Source: Anisus vortex (Eukaryota; Mollusca; Gastropoda; Planorbidae). From it: a DNA stretch of 64,000 nt. Positions 45,214-55,243 of this stretch are shown one piece after another. Numbering within the stretch: position 1 is the first letter of the stretch; every line of letters begins with the position of its first letter. Where the stretch lies: contig OX421499.1 of assembly GCA_949126835.1 (NCBI GenBank), positions 9,771,069 through 9,835,068 of the forward strand, written 5' to 3'. The position numbers and the translations under genes are program-made. Below the pieces are notes generated by a model, which was given only the letters and a program-made list of their open reading frames with translations, had not been told where the DNA came from and made no database searches.

Positions 45214-45935
45214 TTAATGTGGAGATATTTGCTGGATTTTATCCACTGATCCATTAACTTTTCTTCTGCTCGAAGGAAGTCTAAGTTGTGTTTGGTAAGG
45301 GGACATTGTGTACTGACGGAACCTTTTCCGATAACTTTCTGGTATCTGGTTGTACGCTTTCAGTACAGAATCTTTTATGATTTCATAATCATTTAAATGT
45401 TCCTCTTTTAATAATAGAACACAATCTCTTGCCCTTCCCTGAGTAAAAGCTGTTCTAACTAATATTCCCCATTTATCTTCTGGGAACTTAAAATCTCTGC
45501 AAGAAATCTCAAAGGTTTGGAAGAAATTAGCTATTTCACTTTCTTTATCAATGTAGGTAGGGACTAGCTTTTTCCATCTGGCCATCTCTACATCATTATG
45601 AGATTCTTTTTTAGTAGCTCCGATCTTCGCTAGTTCTATTCTTTCCTGACTTTCTCTTTGACTTTTCTTATCTCTTTCCTGACTTTCTATTTCCATCCGT
45701 TTCATTTCTAGTTGAAATCGGAACTGTTCGGACATAGTCTGACCTTCAACTTGATATACCTCCGCGCTTGATTCTACTTTCATTTTTCCACTCGCAATCA
45801 ACACATCTTTTATCTGCTGTGTCAACACAATTCTGGATGGTGTAGTCTCAGTAACTTCTATCTTCAAGATCTCAGTGATCTCTTTTAACTTCTTTATGGA
45901 TAAAGTTTTCAGAACCTCTTCTTCTGGATTTTAAA
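45214..45935 (-). pseudogene. gag N-terminal part, frameshifted
   Basis: The minus-strand frame runs from about 45930 to 45214 and reads through SIKKLKEITEILK, a long charged helical stretch rich in Glu/Lys/Arg (about 45720-45600), and a capsid-like region (WGILVRTAFTQGRARDCVLL; VLKAYNQIPESYRKRFR). There is no ATG before the conserved part, so the true start is not identifiable. After about 45300 the conserved reading appears to move to a second frame (FLRAEEKLMDQWIKSSK) and then to a third that joins the frame 43211-45208. I infer two frameshifts. Gag would form the particle in the cytoplasm. Confidence 0.75.
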
Positions 45936-46095
45936 TAAATTCCATTCTTTAGTTTAAAGATTTTTAAAGTAGTAAATTTCCAACTTACGTTTTTCCAATC
46001 GGAAGAATAAATTCAGCGTTATTAGACTTGCTCAGTAGGTCACTGCTCCAACACACAACACAACACAACTTGAATATATGCTTCACTATACAACT

Positions 46096-46117
46096 ATTCG
46101 GACGCAAGCCCACAAAT
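46096..46117 (-). promoter_or_regulatory. candidate primer-binding site next to 5' LTR
   Basis: On the minus strand the sequence just inside the 5' LTR reads ATTTGTGGGCTTGCGTCCGA. Its TGTGGGCTTGCGTCC part loosely resembles a tRNA-Pro type primer site but has mismatches and an extra base. The position fits; the tRNA identity is a guess. Confidence 0.35.
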
Positions 46118-46720
46118 TGTTATGGACTGTCTCTATGATGACTATTCTTACGACTCGTTAAATCGGATTCAATGTATATAGTTGTATCTTTATTAGAAGT
46201 CTCTAGATTCTGCTAATCTGTAGCCCAAGCTAGGGGTTCCTTGACTGACAGGTCTATGCAGCAATGTAGTTATATTCGTGATAATTATCTTCAACACCTT
46301 TCTCAACACTGATAGATCAAACAACTCCAGTTGTTGAATAAACAATTTTATTTAAATTGTAGACTCAATATAAACGATCAATAAATGCATCAACTGATGG
46401 CAACATAAGTATTTCAATAAATGGCATATAATATACAAGTATCAATATAGCGACTTCACTCTACAAACTTTCAAACTGAACTCACTTTAAGGAGGTGGGG
46501 ACTTTACAAAGAAAACTATCATCGAAGATTCTACAGGGTCTTAATACGCATTTTAACCTCTTTCTCTATAAAATACTGCGATCCAGAATTATCCTATTAT
46601 TTTATTTAAACTGCCCTCAGGGCATAAAGGTCAAACCTTGGTCGCCTTGGACTCTAATACGCACTTGTTAAGAGGTCAATGCCTTACTACGTCATTCCTC
46701 TATGACCGATATTCGTAACA
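46118..46720 (-). repeat. 5' LTR (603 bp)
   Basis: Identical in length to 40503-41105 and about 99 percent identical by eye. It contains AATAAA on the minus strand (within the complement of the TTTTATTTAAATTG stretch), a plausible polyadenylation signal. Confidence 0.95.
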
Positions 46721-46820
46721 CCATATAGTCTATACTTAAACGTAAAATAAATATAACCATACAGTCTATACTTAAACGTAAAATGAATATAACCATACAG
46801 TCTATACTTAAACGTAATGT
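46721..46820. repeat. minisatellite, 36-bp unit, right part
   Basis: Continuation of the array at 40376-40502 (CATACAGTCTATACTTAAAC). The first 4 bases are the LTR element's target duplication. Confidence 0.9.
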
Positions 46821-46984
46821 TAAAACATAAATCTAAGAAATATAAAAAATAAAGTATAAAACTTAACTCATAAAACCTCAAATAAAGATAGTTTTTTAAA
46901 TTAAAGCTACAAAACTTGATGAATAAACCCAAATCGTTTAATAAAAAAATTATAATTTATGGCCGATGTGGGATCAAAAGATCA

Positions 46985-47100
46985 CTAGAGTGCCACATCT
47001 TTGAGAAAAAGTTGAGAGTGTATTGGCCACACCATCAGAAAAGTTTATGGAAACAGTGGCAGACAAGCCCTAGACCGGAATATCCCAAAGTTTTTCGGTG
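46985..47100 (+). pseudogene. short LINE C-terminal relic
   Basis: One frame reads IGHTIRKVYGNSGRQALDRN, aligning with the HTLRRPEDNVARQALDW segment of the relic at 35.6 kb. Only about 100 bp are recognisable. Confidence 0.5.
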
Positions 47101-47284
47101 CAGCTGACGCACAAAGCAGACATGATGACGGAGTATTATAATGGAAACCAAAGATGGGGAAAAAGAACTAGAATGAAGTCTCAAAGTTTTCAAAAGACCG
47201 TGAAAGTTGGCCCGCTAAAACATTGGCTCGATGTTCCCCAAGGAACCAAATGGGAATATGATGATGATGAGAGATATATAGGAG

Positions 47285-47515
47285 GAATGTAATCCCGTCT
47301 GACAAAATTGATCCATGAGGCCCGGTGAAGCAGCGTTCACCAAAATCTATGGCCGTGGATTACTAGAGAATTGTCTGGCTAATACAAAGATCAGCCGTTC
47401 TTTATTTACCCAAACTAATGTTGGTACAAAACAATCATATCCATCACAGGATTCGAACCCTGCACTTTTGTTAAAGCCGAATGCGCTGCCACTGGGGCCA
47501 CCGTGCCGCATGTAT
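47285..47515 (-). repeat. tRNA-derived SINE, family A, antisense
   Basis: B-box complement GGATTCGAACCC at 47449-47460 and head near 47500-47515. The tail-side segment CCGTCTGACAAAATTGATCC is at 47298-47317. The interior is diverged. Confidence 0.8.
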
Positions 47516-47705
47516 TGTTCCAATATTTCGCGGAGTTACATGTTCCATGTTCACAGGGACATTTGTGCCATACCGTTTTACAGCACATTTTTACACTCGA
47601 TAACCAACTAAAATGTACTCAATAATATGTATATGAAATCACTGTAAAAATGTCAGAATGAAAACTGGCAACGGTAAATATGTACATGGTAAAAATGACC
47701 AGACT
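47505..47705 (-). repeat. dispersed ~200-bp repeat (copy 2)
   Basis: Reverse complement homologue of 37020-37215. Its GGAACATGTAACTCCGCGAA end lies directly against the head of the SINE-A copy at 47.5 kb. Confidence 0.7.
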
Positions 47706-47839
47706 CATGGCGCAGTTTTAAAAACAAAAAGTTAATGGTTAATAATGGAAAAGATAAAATATTGTTTGTTAATGACGCTATTGACATGAAACAGATTGTC
47801 TTAGTAGAATATCAAGTAAGCATGGACCAAGAAAGATAA

Positions 47840-48165
47840 TCTAAAGAAACATAAATCTAAGAAAGTCAAATCTAAGAGGTACAATTCTAGGACAGAGACG
47901 TAAGAAAATTAGATGTAAAGATAAACAACAATCTAAGCATCATAGATGTAATAAAGATAAACCTGCAAAATGTAGCGCGAGAACGAACAATAATCTAAGT
48001 AATAAATATCTTACAAAGATAAATCTAAGAAGAAAAGATATTACAAAAATAAATATCAGAAATAAGGATCCTACAAAGATAAATCTAAGAAATAAAGTTC
48101 TAATAAAGATAAATCTAAGAAATAAAGATCTAATAAAGATAAATCTAAACTAATAAGATTAACAG
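47840..48165. repeat. decayed tandem repeat around AAAGATAAATCTAAGAAATA
   Basis: About ten imperfect copies of a roughly 29-bp unit, most regular at 48050-48150. Confidence 0.65.
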
Positions 48166-48299
48166 AAACGGTTATTGATCTCCCAAACCATTTCATGAAT
48201 TGAACTCAGATGGACAGTGGTCACTCTTTCAAAGCTGAGATTGGTCTGGTCAGTATCTGACCCGCAAACAAAACTGAACATAGTTCATTTATTATGGTG

Positions 48300-48385
48300 A
48301 TCTCTCTCTCTCCTTCCCTCTCTCTCTATCTATGTCACCTCCCGTTCTGCCCCTCTCTCTCCCTCTCTGTCTCTCTTTCAGGTGA
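48300..48385. repeat. CT-rich microsatellite
   Basis: (CT)n tracts with interruptions. Confidence 0.85.
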
Positions 48386-48904
48386 CCGACGTGATGGAAA
48401 TTAATATTTAAAAAACCTAAACATGGTTAAACAATTATGAATGTCTATTTCAATACATGAACCAACCTTTTCTATTTCATGTTTGAATATATTCTCGGTT
48501 TTTCGAGATCTACTACACAGGGTTCGCATGTGAAATTCTTCGATGCCCTAAAGCCATTGAATATTTTAATTCAAGCTTTTGTTTGTTATTTTGTTTACAA
48601 ATTTTGCAGTATTTAAGTGTAAAGTAATTTTCCTATAGAATCAGTAAGTAAGCCGTTTGTTAGTACGTAGTCTTATAGAATCAGTAAATAAGCCGTTTTG
48701 TTAGTACGTAGTCGATTTGATAGTAGATCTTTTGTTGAATAGTTTAATGCAGCAATTTCCAAATATGTCGACCAGTTTACTACACTAGTGACGCCTTTAA
48801 ATGGCAGGCGAAAAAAAAAAACGTATTCAAATACGAAAAAATATTTCCACTTGGATTGAAATATACTTGTATCGGTCTATCGGATAGACTCTATCTGTAA
48901 CTAA
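48386..48904. other. unassigned stretch with one 43-bp duplication
   Basis: A 43-bp segment (TAGAATCAGTAAGTAAGCCG and following) is duplicated in tandem at about 48638-48712. Nothing else is recognised. Confidence 0.5.
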
Positions 48905-49125
48905 AAAGTAAAGTGTCCCGTCGGACCAAATTGATCCATAGGGCAGGTGTAGAGCCGGTCAGCACAATGCCCAGCCGCCTTTACTTTACACCAACTAAGG
49001 TCAGTTACCCACCAGAGCTTGGTAGACTCAAGGACTACCTCCAGACCCGGGCACAAATCTTATCTTTCACCAGGATTCGAACTCAGAACCTTCGGTACGC
49101 CGCCGTTAGTACTTCACGTTAACCG
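48905..49125 (-). repeat. tRNA-derived SINE, family A, antisense
   Basis: The tail-side CGTCGGACCAAATTGATCC is at 48920-48938 and the body CACAATGCCCAGCCGCC at about 48963. The B-box complement GGATTCGAACTC is at 49073-49084, with a head near 49100. Confidence 0.85.
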
Positions 49126-49195
49126 TACCCATATTTTTATTTCATTTTTAAGACTTTTCGCGTCCACGTCTAATTTCCTTTCGTGCTTCGGTACC

Positions 49196-49279
49196 GCCAG
49201 GTCACTATCCGGCATTTAGAACTGTACACGTCGTAAGCCAGGTCACTACCCGGCATTTAGAACTGTACACGTCGTAAGC
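49196..49279. repeat. 41-bp tandem duplication
   Basis: Two units of AGGTCACTANCCGGCATTTA plus GAACTGTACACGTCGTAAGCC, differing at one base. Confidence 0.9.
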
Positions 49280-49330
49280 CTAATAGCATCGGAATTAGAT
49301 CTTCGGTTGTATTTAGTATATTTTATAAAT

Positions 49331-49471
49331 TTTACAGACGTTCCTTCTAGATAGAAGATTATTACGTCCACTAGCCCAAAACTCCTGCAGGGCAACAGGG
49401 ATCGGTCGGTGGCAGGGATAGAACCCGCGACGTGTCGGTTGACGCTCCGATTAGCTAACCGCAGGACCAGC
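49331..49471 (-). repeat. tRNA-derived SINE, family B, tail type 1 (split by hAT)
   Basis: Antisense SINE with B-box complement GGGATAGAACCC at 49415-49426. The body matches 36506-36611. The sense tail (complement of 49331-49370) shares a hairpin-forming block with the 3' end of the LINE at 59.93 kb. The head is interrupted at 49471 by a hAT element and resumes at 52638 (CGTCAGTGCTAGG). Confidence 0.87.
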
Positions 49472-50410
49472 CAGTGCCGGCTCTAGGGTTTTTGGCGCCC
49501 TAGGCGAAAACAAATTCTGCGCCCTCATTAAAGTTCCTTTGGTGGGGTCTGCCGGGTATGGAACTTCAAAAATGTGTTTTTGTTAATAATTGTTAATTGG
49601 GCTTTACCCAACAAATAATTTTATTTTATAACATTTGATTGATGACTGTGAAATGTAAATAAAACAATTGAATGAAAAGTAACAAGGCTTTGCATTATAG
49701 ATTGATAATTAGAAATGTAAATTATTATTAGAAAAGTTAAATAACATGTAGTTTTACATTAGGTATATAGGTTTATAGGTTTAGTAATTGCATTATGTAC
49801 AGTTCACTTAATAACAAACATAAACTAACAGTTAGATTACCGATAGTTTTTCTGTTTTTATAAAAAAATACACAAACACTACTTGATATTGCTTAATATT
49901 GGATTATGTATGGTTTTCTTAACTACGGTCCAAAAGTCACTTTTAAATACGGATTAACAGTATTTATACTCCTAAATACTAAAACCGTAATGGTACTTTT
50001 CTTGCTTTCTGCTTAGCAAATTCTTGTTTGAGGGCTTTTGAGTCTGTCTTGCTATCTCACTTTCAATAGAAATTGTCGCCAGACCCGCAAGTCTCCCCTG
50101 ACAAATTGTACTACGTATATAGATTTTAATTAAGTTTTGAAAAACTTTGTTCAGGACTAGATACGGAAAGTGGCAACGTAAGCAAAATACGAAGGGCTAA
50201 AAAATTAATGTAAGGAAATCCATTTTCAAGATTCAGTTGGTAAATGTAGTTGAGGAATTCTTCAGGGTTTGATATTGAGTCATGGAAATGATGAGAACAC
50301 TGACGTACAGAAGCAATGTCAGATTCATTCAAACCTTCATTTTCAGTTGTTAATGCTTTTTCCAAGTTTTTGCACATCGACTTAACCTCTGATGTAGTCT
50401 TGTTTTTAAG

Positions 50411-51507
50411 ATTCCTGGGTGGGAAGAGCTCGGATCTCAATGCAGTCCTTCATGCACCACGCACTGAAGCTCAGCGCAGAGATTGGACTCCCGGTCGACC
50501 GCATGGCCCTGCGGACGGGAGTGGAACCTCCTCCTCACTTATCTTTCAACCTGCCAGAGATACGGACGAACCTGATGGAAGCAGTCGGACCCAGCGCTTG
50601 CCTGACTGAGAGGCGCGCAGCTGCACTAAGGACGGTACGTGCATACTCGGGATTCGTTGAGGCATACACTGATGGGAGCGCGATCAGTGGGACCGAAGCG
50701 CGTTCTGGGTATGGTGCTCTTGTGACGTACCCGAAGGCAGAAGAAAAACGGGCTGAGCTAAGTGGGCCATGTGGATCAGTCTGCATCTTTGATGCGGAGA
50801 TGGAAGCCATCAGAATTGCAGCTGTGGCAATTGGGAAAACGTTCGAAGAAACACCATCTGCTCGTGATGATGTGGTTATCTTCACTGATGCGCTGTCAGT
50901 ACTCCAAGCCATCGACGGCTTGGGGACATGGCCCGATCTGCTTGTCCGACTATTAGCTGCTATTTCCGATCTGATCCTCAGGTACGAGGTGAAGGTCATC
51001 TTGCAGTGGATTCCAGGTCATGCAGGAGTCCCTGGCAATGAGATAGTGGATGCCTTGGCCAAGAAGGGATCCCTGACACCCACTCCGAAGGGTCCGTCCA
51101 CCTTCGCGAGTGCCCGCAGATCAATACGTGAGTGGGAGACAAGACAATGGGAAACGAGTTGGGACGAGTCTGACAAGGGTCGAGGTGTGTGGCAGCAACT
51201 AAAACGGCCAAATCGAGCTGATCCGTGGTGGAAGCTCCGCAGGAGAGAACAGGCTACGATAGCCCAGTTCCGTACAGGGCACTGCCCTATTGGCGCCTAT
51301 TTCGGACGATTTAGGCCCAATTTCGATTCGCGGTGCCGACACTGCTTTGAAGCAGAAGAGACGGTCGAGCATTTGCTTTTAGACTGCCCTGCCTTGCAGG
51401 AGGAAAGAGTGGATGGGAATGGTCAACAGTTTGCACCATCCCTTTATGGGAACCTGGCTGTGCTACGTAGTACAAGTGTGTTTGTCCTCCGAATCCTAAG
51501 AGATTAG
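50411..51507 (+). pseudogene. partial LINE protein: RNase H and C-terminal Cys/His motif
   Basis: The open frame begins inside the coding region (no native start) and runs to the TAG at 51505-51507, encoding about 362 residues. RNase H residues TDGS, AEMEA, FTDA and GHAG...VDALA are all present, as is the terminal CxxC...H...C motif. About 15 amino acids differ from the long copy (for example MALRTG for MPMRTG, GTWPDLL for GSWPELL). The frame is intact, but without RT it cannot retrotranspose on its own. Confidence 0.9.
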
Positions 51508-51542
51508 TCTCGATTCGATCACTCCGGTGAGTGAGGTTTAAA
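50411..51542 (+). mobile_element. 5'-truncated copy of the I/Nimb-like LINE with exact TSD
   Basis: It corresponds to 5942-7072 of the long copy and is highly similar. It is flanked by a 9-bp duplication GTTTTTAAG (50402-50410 and 51543-51551). It ends exactly at TTTAAA, which defines the 3' terminus of the family. It was inserted by target-primed reverse transcription into the hAT transposase. Confidence 0.95.
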
Positions 51543-52844
51543 GTTTTTAAGGTCAGGAATGTTGTACAAAAATCTAGAGACAATAGACACTTTTTTTTAA
51601 CTGGAAAAATCTTTCTTTTACCGCACATGCAGCGGTGTATAAAGCAGCAACATAAAAAGTGAATCTTGAAACTATCTGAGGGGTCACCTGCAATATTTAC
51701 AGATTCATCTGTTGATTCGTAATCAACCATGTTCTTCTTTTTATTAATTCGAACCTTCTCTTGCTGGTTCTATTCCATGCAACTTCTAATGCTACTTCAT
51801 TAGCATCAACCATAACTCTATTGAACTCTAAATCACTTCTAGCTGTAACCAAAAACTCTTCGTTCCTTTTCAGGTGACTAACTGCTCTCTGAAGACTCAA
51901 GTTCTTTTCTTGAAGTATCTTACTAGTTATGTTTACTTGAAACAGAATGTTGTGCCATGGGACAAGTGCAGCAATAAACTTGAAGTCTGAGATATTTATA
52001 AGTAACCCAAGTGCTTCTACCTTTGCAATACTGCCACTAGATCCTTTTAGTGTCGTCAGAAATATCTTCCAAAGCATCACAAACATGAGATACCTGGTAC
52101 CGCAGAGGTGTTAGTGCATTCATTCGACTGGGACATCTTGTGTCACTTAGAAAATTTAATGTACTCGTTTTCGTAAATAACAGTCTGAAAATGCACAAAA
52201 ACAACAACTGCACTGCCAATGCAAATAACTCAGCGTCCTCACGACTTACGATTCACGAACTGACTTGAAGGTCACGGTCACGTCACTACGATATTCCGCC
52301 GCCGCATGGCATCCAGAGTGTGGCCGGCGGAAGTGAAGGGTTGTCTTTTGGCACTCCGCTACGCGCAGCGAGGTTGCCAAACTAAGTAACCTACTGTTAG
52401 GGCATACTTTCCTATTTCCTAAGACAACATAAATAAAATACCCTTCGCCTTTCATTACCTAGATCTAGTAATCTATCTGCTTATGCTAGTAGCGTGCAGA
52501 AGCACCAAACTTTAATATAGTTTATATTTTTATATCCCCAAATTAAAAAAAAATCCTTAATTTTGCGCCCCCCAAAATTTTGCACCCTAGGCAGCCGCCT
52601 AGTTCGCCTATATGGATGAGCCGGCCCTGGGACCAGCCGTCAGTGCTAGGTCTCGTACCCATAATTTAACTTCAAAAACTTGTAGAAAGCAGCTAATCAA
52701 AAAAGTTTGACTTTATTAAACAATCAACTCAATCGTCAATATTATTACTTAACTATTTTTCAAGTCAAAGGCTATTCACAATCATCTGCAAATAAAGATC
52801 TCGTTCTATATAAGAGTCATAGATGTAATTTAAAAAAAGAAAAG

Positions 52845-53125
52845 TATCCCTTCGTACGAAATTGATCCACAGGGCCGGTGAAGCAGCACCCACCAGTTTC
52901 TGTGGCAACAGCTTACTATGAGAATGTGTGGACAGCACATACTATTGGATTGAGTGACCAGCACAATACCCAGCCGCCTTTATTTTATCCCAACTTAGGT
53001 CAGGGACCCATCACAGCTGGGTAGACTCAGGGACACCTTCCAGACCCGAGAACTAATCCTAGCCTTCAGGATTCGAACCCAGTACCTTCGGCACGCCAGC
53101 CGAACGGCACGGCGTCGCATAGAAA
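52845..53125 (-). repeat. tRNA-derived SINE, family A, antisense, long copy
   Basis: From the tail-side TCCCTTCGTACGAAATTGATCC region (about 52848) through CACAATACCCAGCCGCC to the B-box complement GGATTCGAACCC at 53069-53080 and head at about 53115. It is the best-preserved full copy together with 19002-19252. Confidence 0.87.
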
Positions 53126-53914
53126 GCAGCTGGCTGCGGCGTAAATGTTGTGATTATACTTTGTACTCTACAATAGAAGTGGACATTACTGTCCCAGTTG
53201 ACCGACCAATCATCATCTTCCGGAAACGTCGCGTACGGCTTCAAGAACGCTTTTGTGTTTCTTTTTTCGTTCTTTGTTCTGAACAACATGTTGAAGGATC
53301 TAGAAAACAAGTCTCATACTTATGATGAACTGCGCAGTGGCTGTGAGTTGCCCCAGTTTAACATGTAGTTTGTCATTTAGAAAATTTTCTTGAAGCCATA
53401 ATATGTTTGATTGGATAGTAGTACATGTGACGCATTTATAGTATATTTACGCCAACTTTGATCAGTAGGTCTTCCATAAAAGTTTGTTTTTATTATGTGT
53501 ACTCAATATTTTAAACGAAAACCAGAATTCCGGTGTTCGGTTTTCTAATTTAAAACGCAGTTGTTGTTTTTTTTTATCGTACAGTTCGTTACTTGGCTAA
53601 AAACCTTTACTTTATTTTCCACATGTACATACGTAATAAAAATAGAAACATTAAAGGGACTTATGGGGAGGGTGCAAACCGAAAACCGGTTAAAAAACGG
53701 ATTTCTAGAACCGAAAATAGTTTTTTTTTTTAAAAACGACATTTACATCCTAATTTATACATGTTTATGATCATTTTTAGTGTCATATTGATTTTGAAAT
53801 AAATATTAGATCTATGTATGTTCTTTTAATTATATTTGTAAAAATGTGTTCTTTGCTTTGCATATAAGTGTAGACTATACACTAGTTAAATTAATGAATG
53901 AGAATTTGAATTTG
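53126..53914. other. unassigned AT-rich stretch
   Basis: No gene or repeat family is recognised. Confidence 0.4.
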
Positions 53915-54172
53915 TCTATGTAATACAACTATTGCGAGGGCCTATATTTCTATGTAATACAACTAACTATAGTGAGGGCCTATATTTCTATGTAATACAA
54001 CTAACTATAGTGAGGGCCTATATTTCTATGTAATACAACTAACTATAGTGAGGGCCTATATTTCTATGAAATACAACTAACTATAGTGAAAGCCTATATT
54101 TCTATGTAATACAACTAACTATAGTGGGGGCCTATATTTCTATGTAGTACAACTATATTGAGAACCTATAAT
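53915..54172. repeat. minisatellite, 36-bp unit, ~7 copies
   Basis: The unit is CTATGTAATACAACTAACTA plus TAGTGAGGGCCTATATTT; the end units are shorter and diverged. Confidence 0.94.
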
Positions 54173-54427
54173 TCATTATCATGTATGAAAACACTGGAAT
54201 GCAGCTTTCGTTTACCTAATGAGTAATGTGTAATGTCATGACTGTTATCAACCCACAACTCACAATACAGCTACACCGTGCAATAATGCCTTGATTAATG
54301 TCTGTTTGTAATTAATTAATGAACTAAGGTGTTTTTTCTATAATTTAATTGAAAACACAAAAGCGTAATGTGTAAGTTATTGCCCTTGGTTTTAAAAAAA
54401 AGAAAGTAAAGAGTGTATGTAATAAAC

Positions 54428-54639
54428 CAAAGGAATCGGTAACCTACGGCACGCATGCCAGCCTTGACACGCAGAGCGATTTTTAATGGCTGGCAGGCGG
54501 AAGACTCCTTACAAGGCAATTCACGTCTCTTCTACGAGAAATTGATTGGCGGTACAAGTTGAATTTAGGCTGCCGGCACACTGAATGAATTAGAAATCCT
54601 ACTTCGGCACACTAATATCAAAAGGTTTGCTGACCCATG
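54428..54639. mobile_element. hAT-type MITE, diverged
   Basis: Ends AGGAATCGGTAACCT and AGGTTTGCTGACCCATG, with the family interior (GCACGCAGAGCGATTTTTAA, GAATGAATTAGAAATCCTAC). No clear target duplication. Confidence 0.78.
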
Positions 54640-55098
54640 AAGTATACGATCTCTAGTGAAAACATTGGGTGTACACTGCTTGTTTCAATCAACAACCAAA
54701 ACGTCACATTTTAAAAGCTTTTATAAGATAATGAGCAAAGCAAAACTATTCAATTATATAAATAGCAATCAATGTAACTTTCCCTTAAACCAATGTTGTT
54801 TCGCCTACAGCTGGCCAGCGTGTGTGCTCCCTTTATTTCAGATAAAGTAAAGAAACAGGTTTGTCTCGACTCCTTTTAACATCTCCCCCCCCCCCCCCCA
54901 CAAACACACACTCCTTCCACATTTGTCATGGTCTTAAAGTTAAAAAAATGCAGTCGGTTCTCGGAACACGTCTGTACCATCTAATTTTTTGATGACGGCG
55001 AAGCAGGTCGTCGCCAATGTGGACTAGTATGTTGTCGATAATTTCCATGGTCCATAGAACTTCTCTTTTTTAGTTGGATCTCATATTATCAAATTTGT
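54640..55098. other. unassigned stretch with C run
   Basis: A C homopolymer-like tract near 54886-54900; no gene is recognised. Confidence 0.4.
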
Positions 55099-55243
55099 CA
55101 AGACAGCGTAGCCAAGACAGCGTAGCCAAGACAGCGTAGCCAAGACAGCGTAGCCAAGACAGCGTAGCCAAGACAGCGTAGCCAAGACAGCGTAGCCAAG
55201 ACAGCGTAACCAAGACAGCGTAGCCAAGACAGCGTAGCCAAGA
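55099..55243. repeat. minisatellite, 14-bp unit, ~10 copies
   Basis: The unit is CAAGACAGCGTAGC, nearly perfect, with one GTAACC variant. Confidence 0.96.

Larger units (their letters stand above)
40503..46720 (-). mobile_element. LTR retrotransposon (Ty3/gypsy group, Gmr1-like order), non-autonomous
   Basis: Two 603-bp direct LTRs (40503-41105 and 46118-46720) bound a 5.0-kb interior. They are flanked by a 4-bp duplication CCAT (40499-40502 and 46721-46724). By eye I count about seven differences between the LTRs, so the insertion is fairly young. LTR ends are TGTTA...TAACA. The genes lie on the minus strand, so 46118-46720 is the 5' LTR. A purine-rich GAAGGGTGG (complement of 41106-41114) abuts the 3' LTR as expected for a polypurine tract. 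The interior encodes gag, protease and pieces of integrase but no RT or RNase H, so transposition would need proteins from another copy. Confidence 0.93.
49990..52195 (-). pseudogene. hAT transposase (ZMYM/TTF-type), C-terminal half, broken
   Basis: Minus-strand segments in order. Near 52150-52120 is SDTRCPSRMNAL, where relatives usually have SDTRW. Then RYQVSHVCDALEDIS, and (52030-51900) ALGLLINISDFKFI and WHNILFQVN. Near 51650-51610 is VKERFFQLKK, in another frame. After the LINE insertion, 50440-50126 has KALTTENEGLNE and the dimerisation-domain signature LRILLTLPLSVSSPEQSFSK (50205-50140). Beyond a TAA at about 50126 a shifted frame continues (GLATISIESEIARQ) to about 49990. At least three frame breaks plus the LINE insertion make it inactive. 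The N-terminal zinc finger and first catalytic part are absent. Confidence 0.82.
49472..52629 (-). mobile_element. hAT transposon with perfect 8-bp TSD, containing a LINE insertion
   Basis: The ends are CAGTGCCGGCTC and GAGCCGGCCCTG (11 of 12 complementary). The 8-bp flanks GGACCAGC at 49464-49471 and 52630-52637 are identical. Without the nested LINE (50411-51542) the element is about 2.0 kb. It encodes only a broken C-terminal part of a transposase, so it is an internally deleted, probably non-autonomous copy. It sits inside the SINE-B head. Confidence 0.93.
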
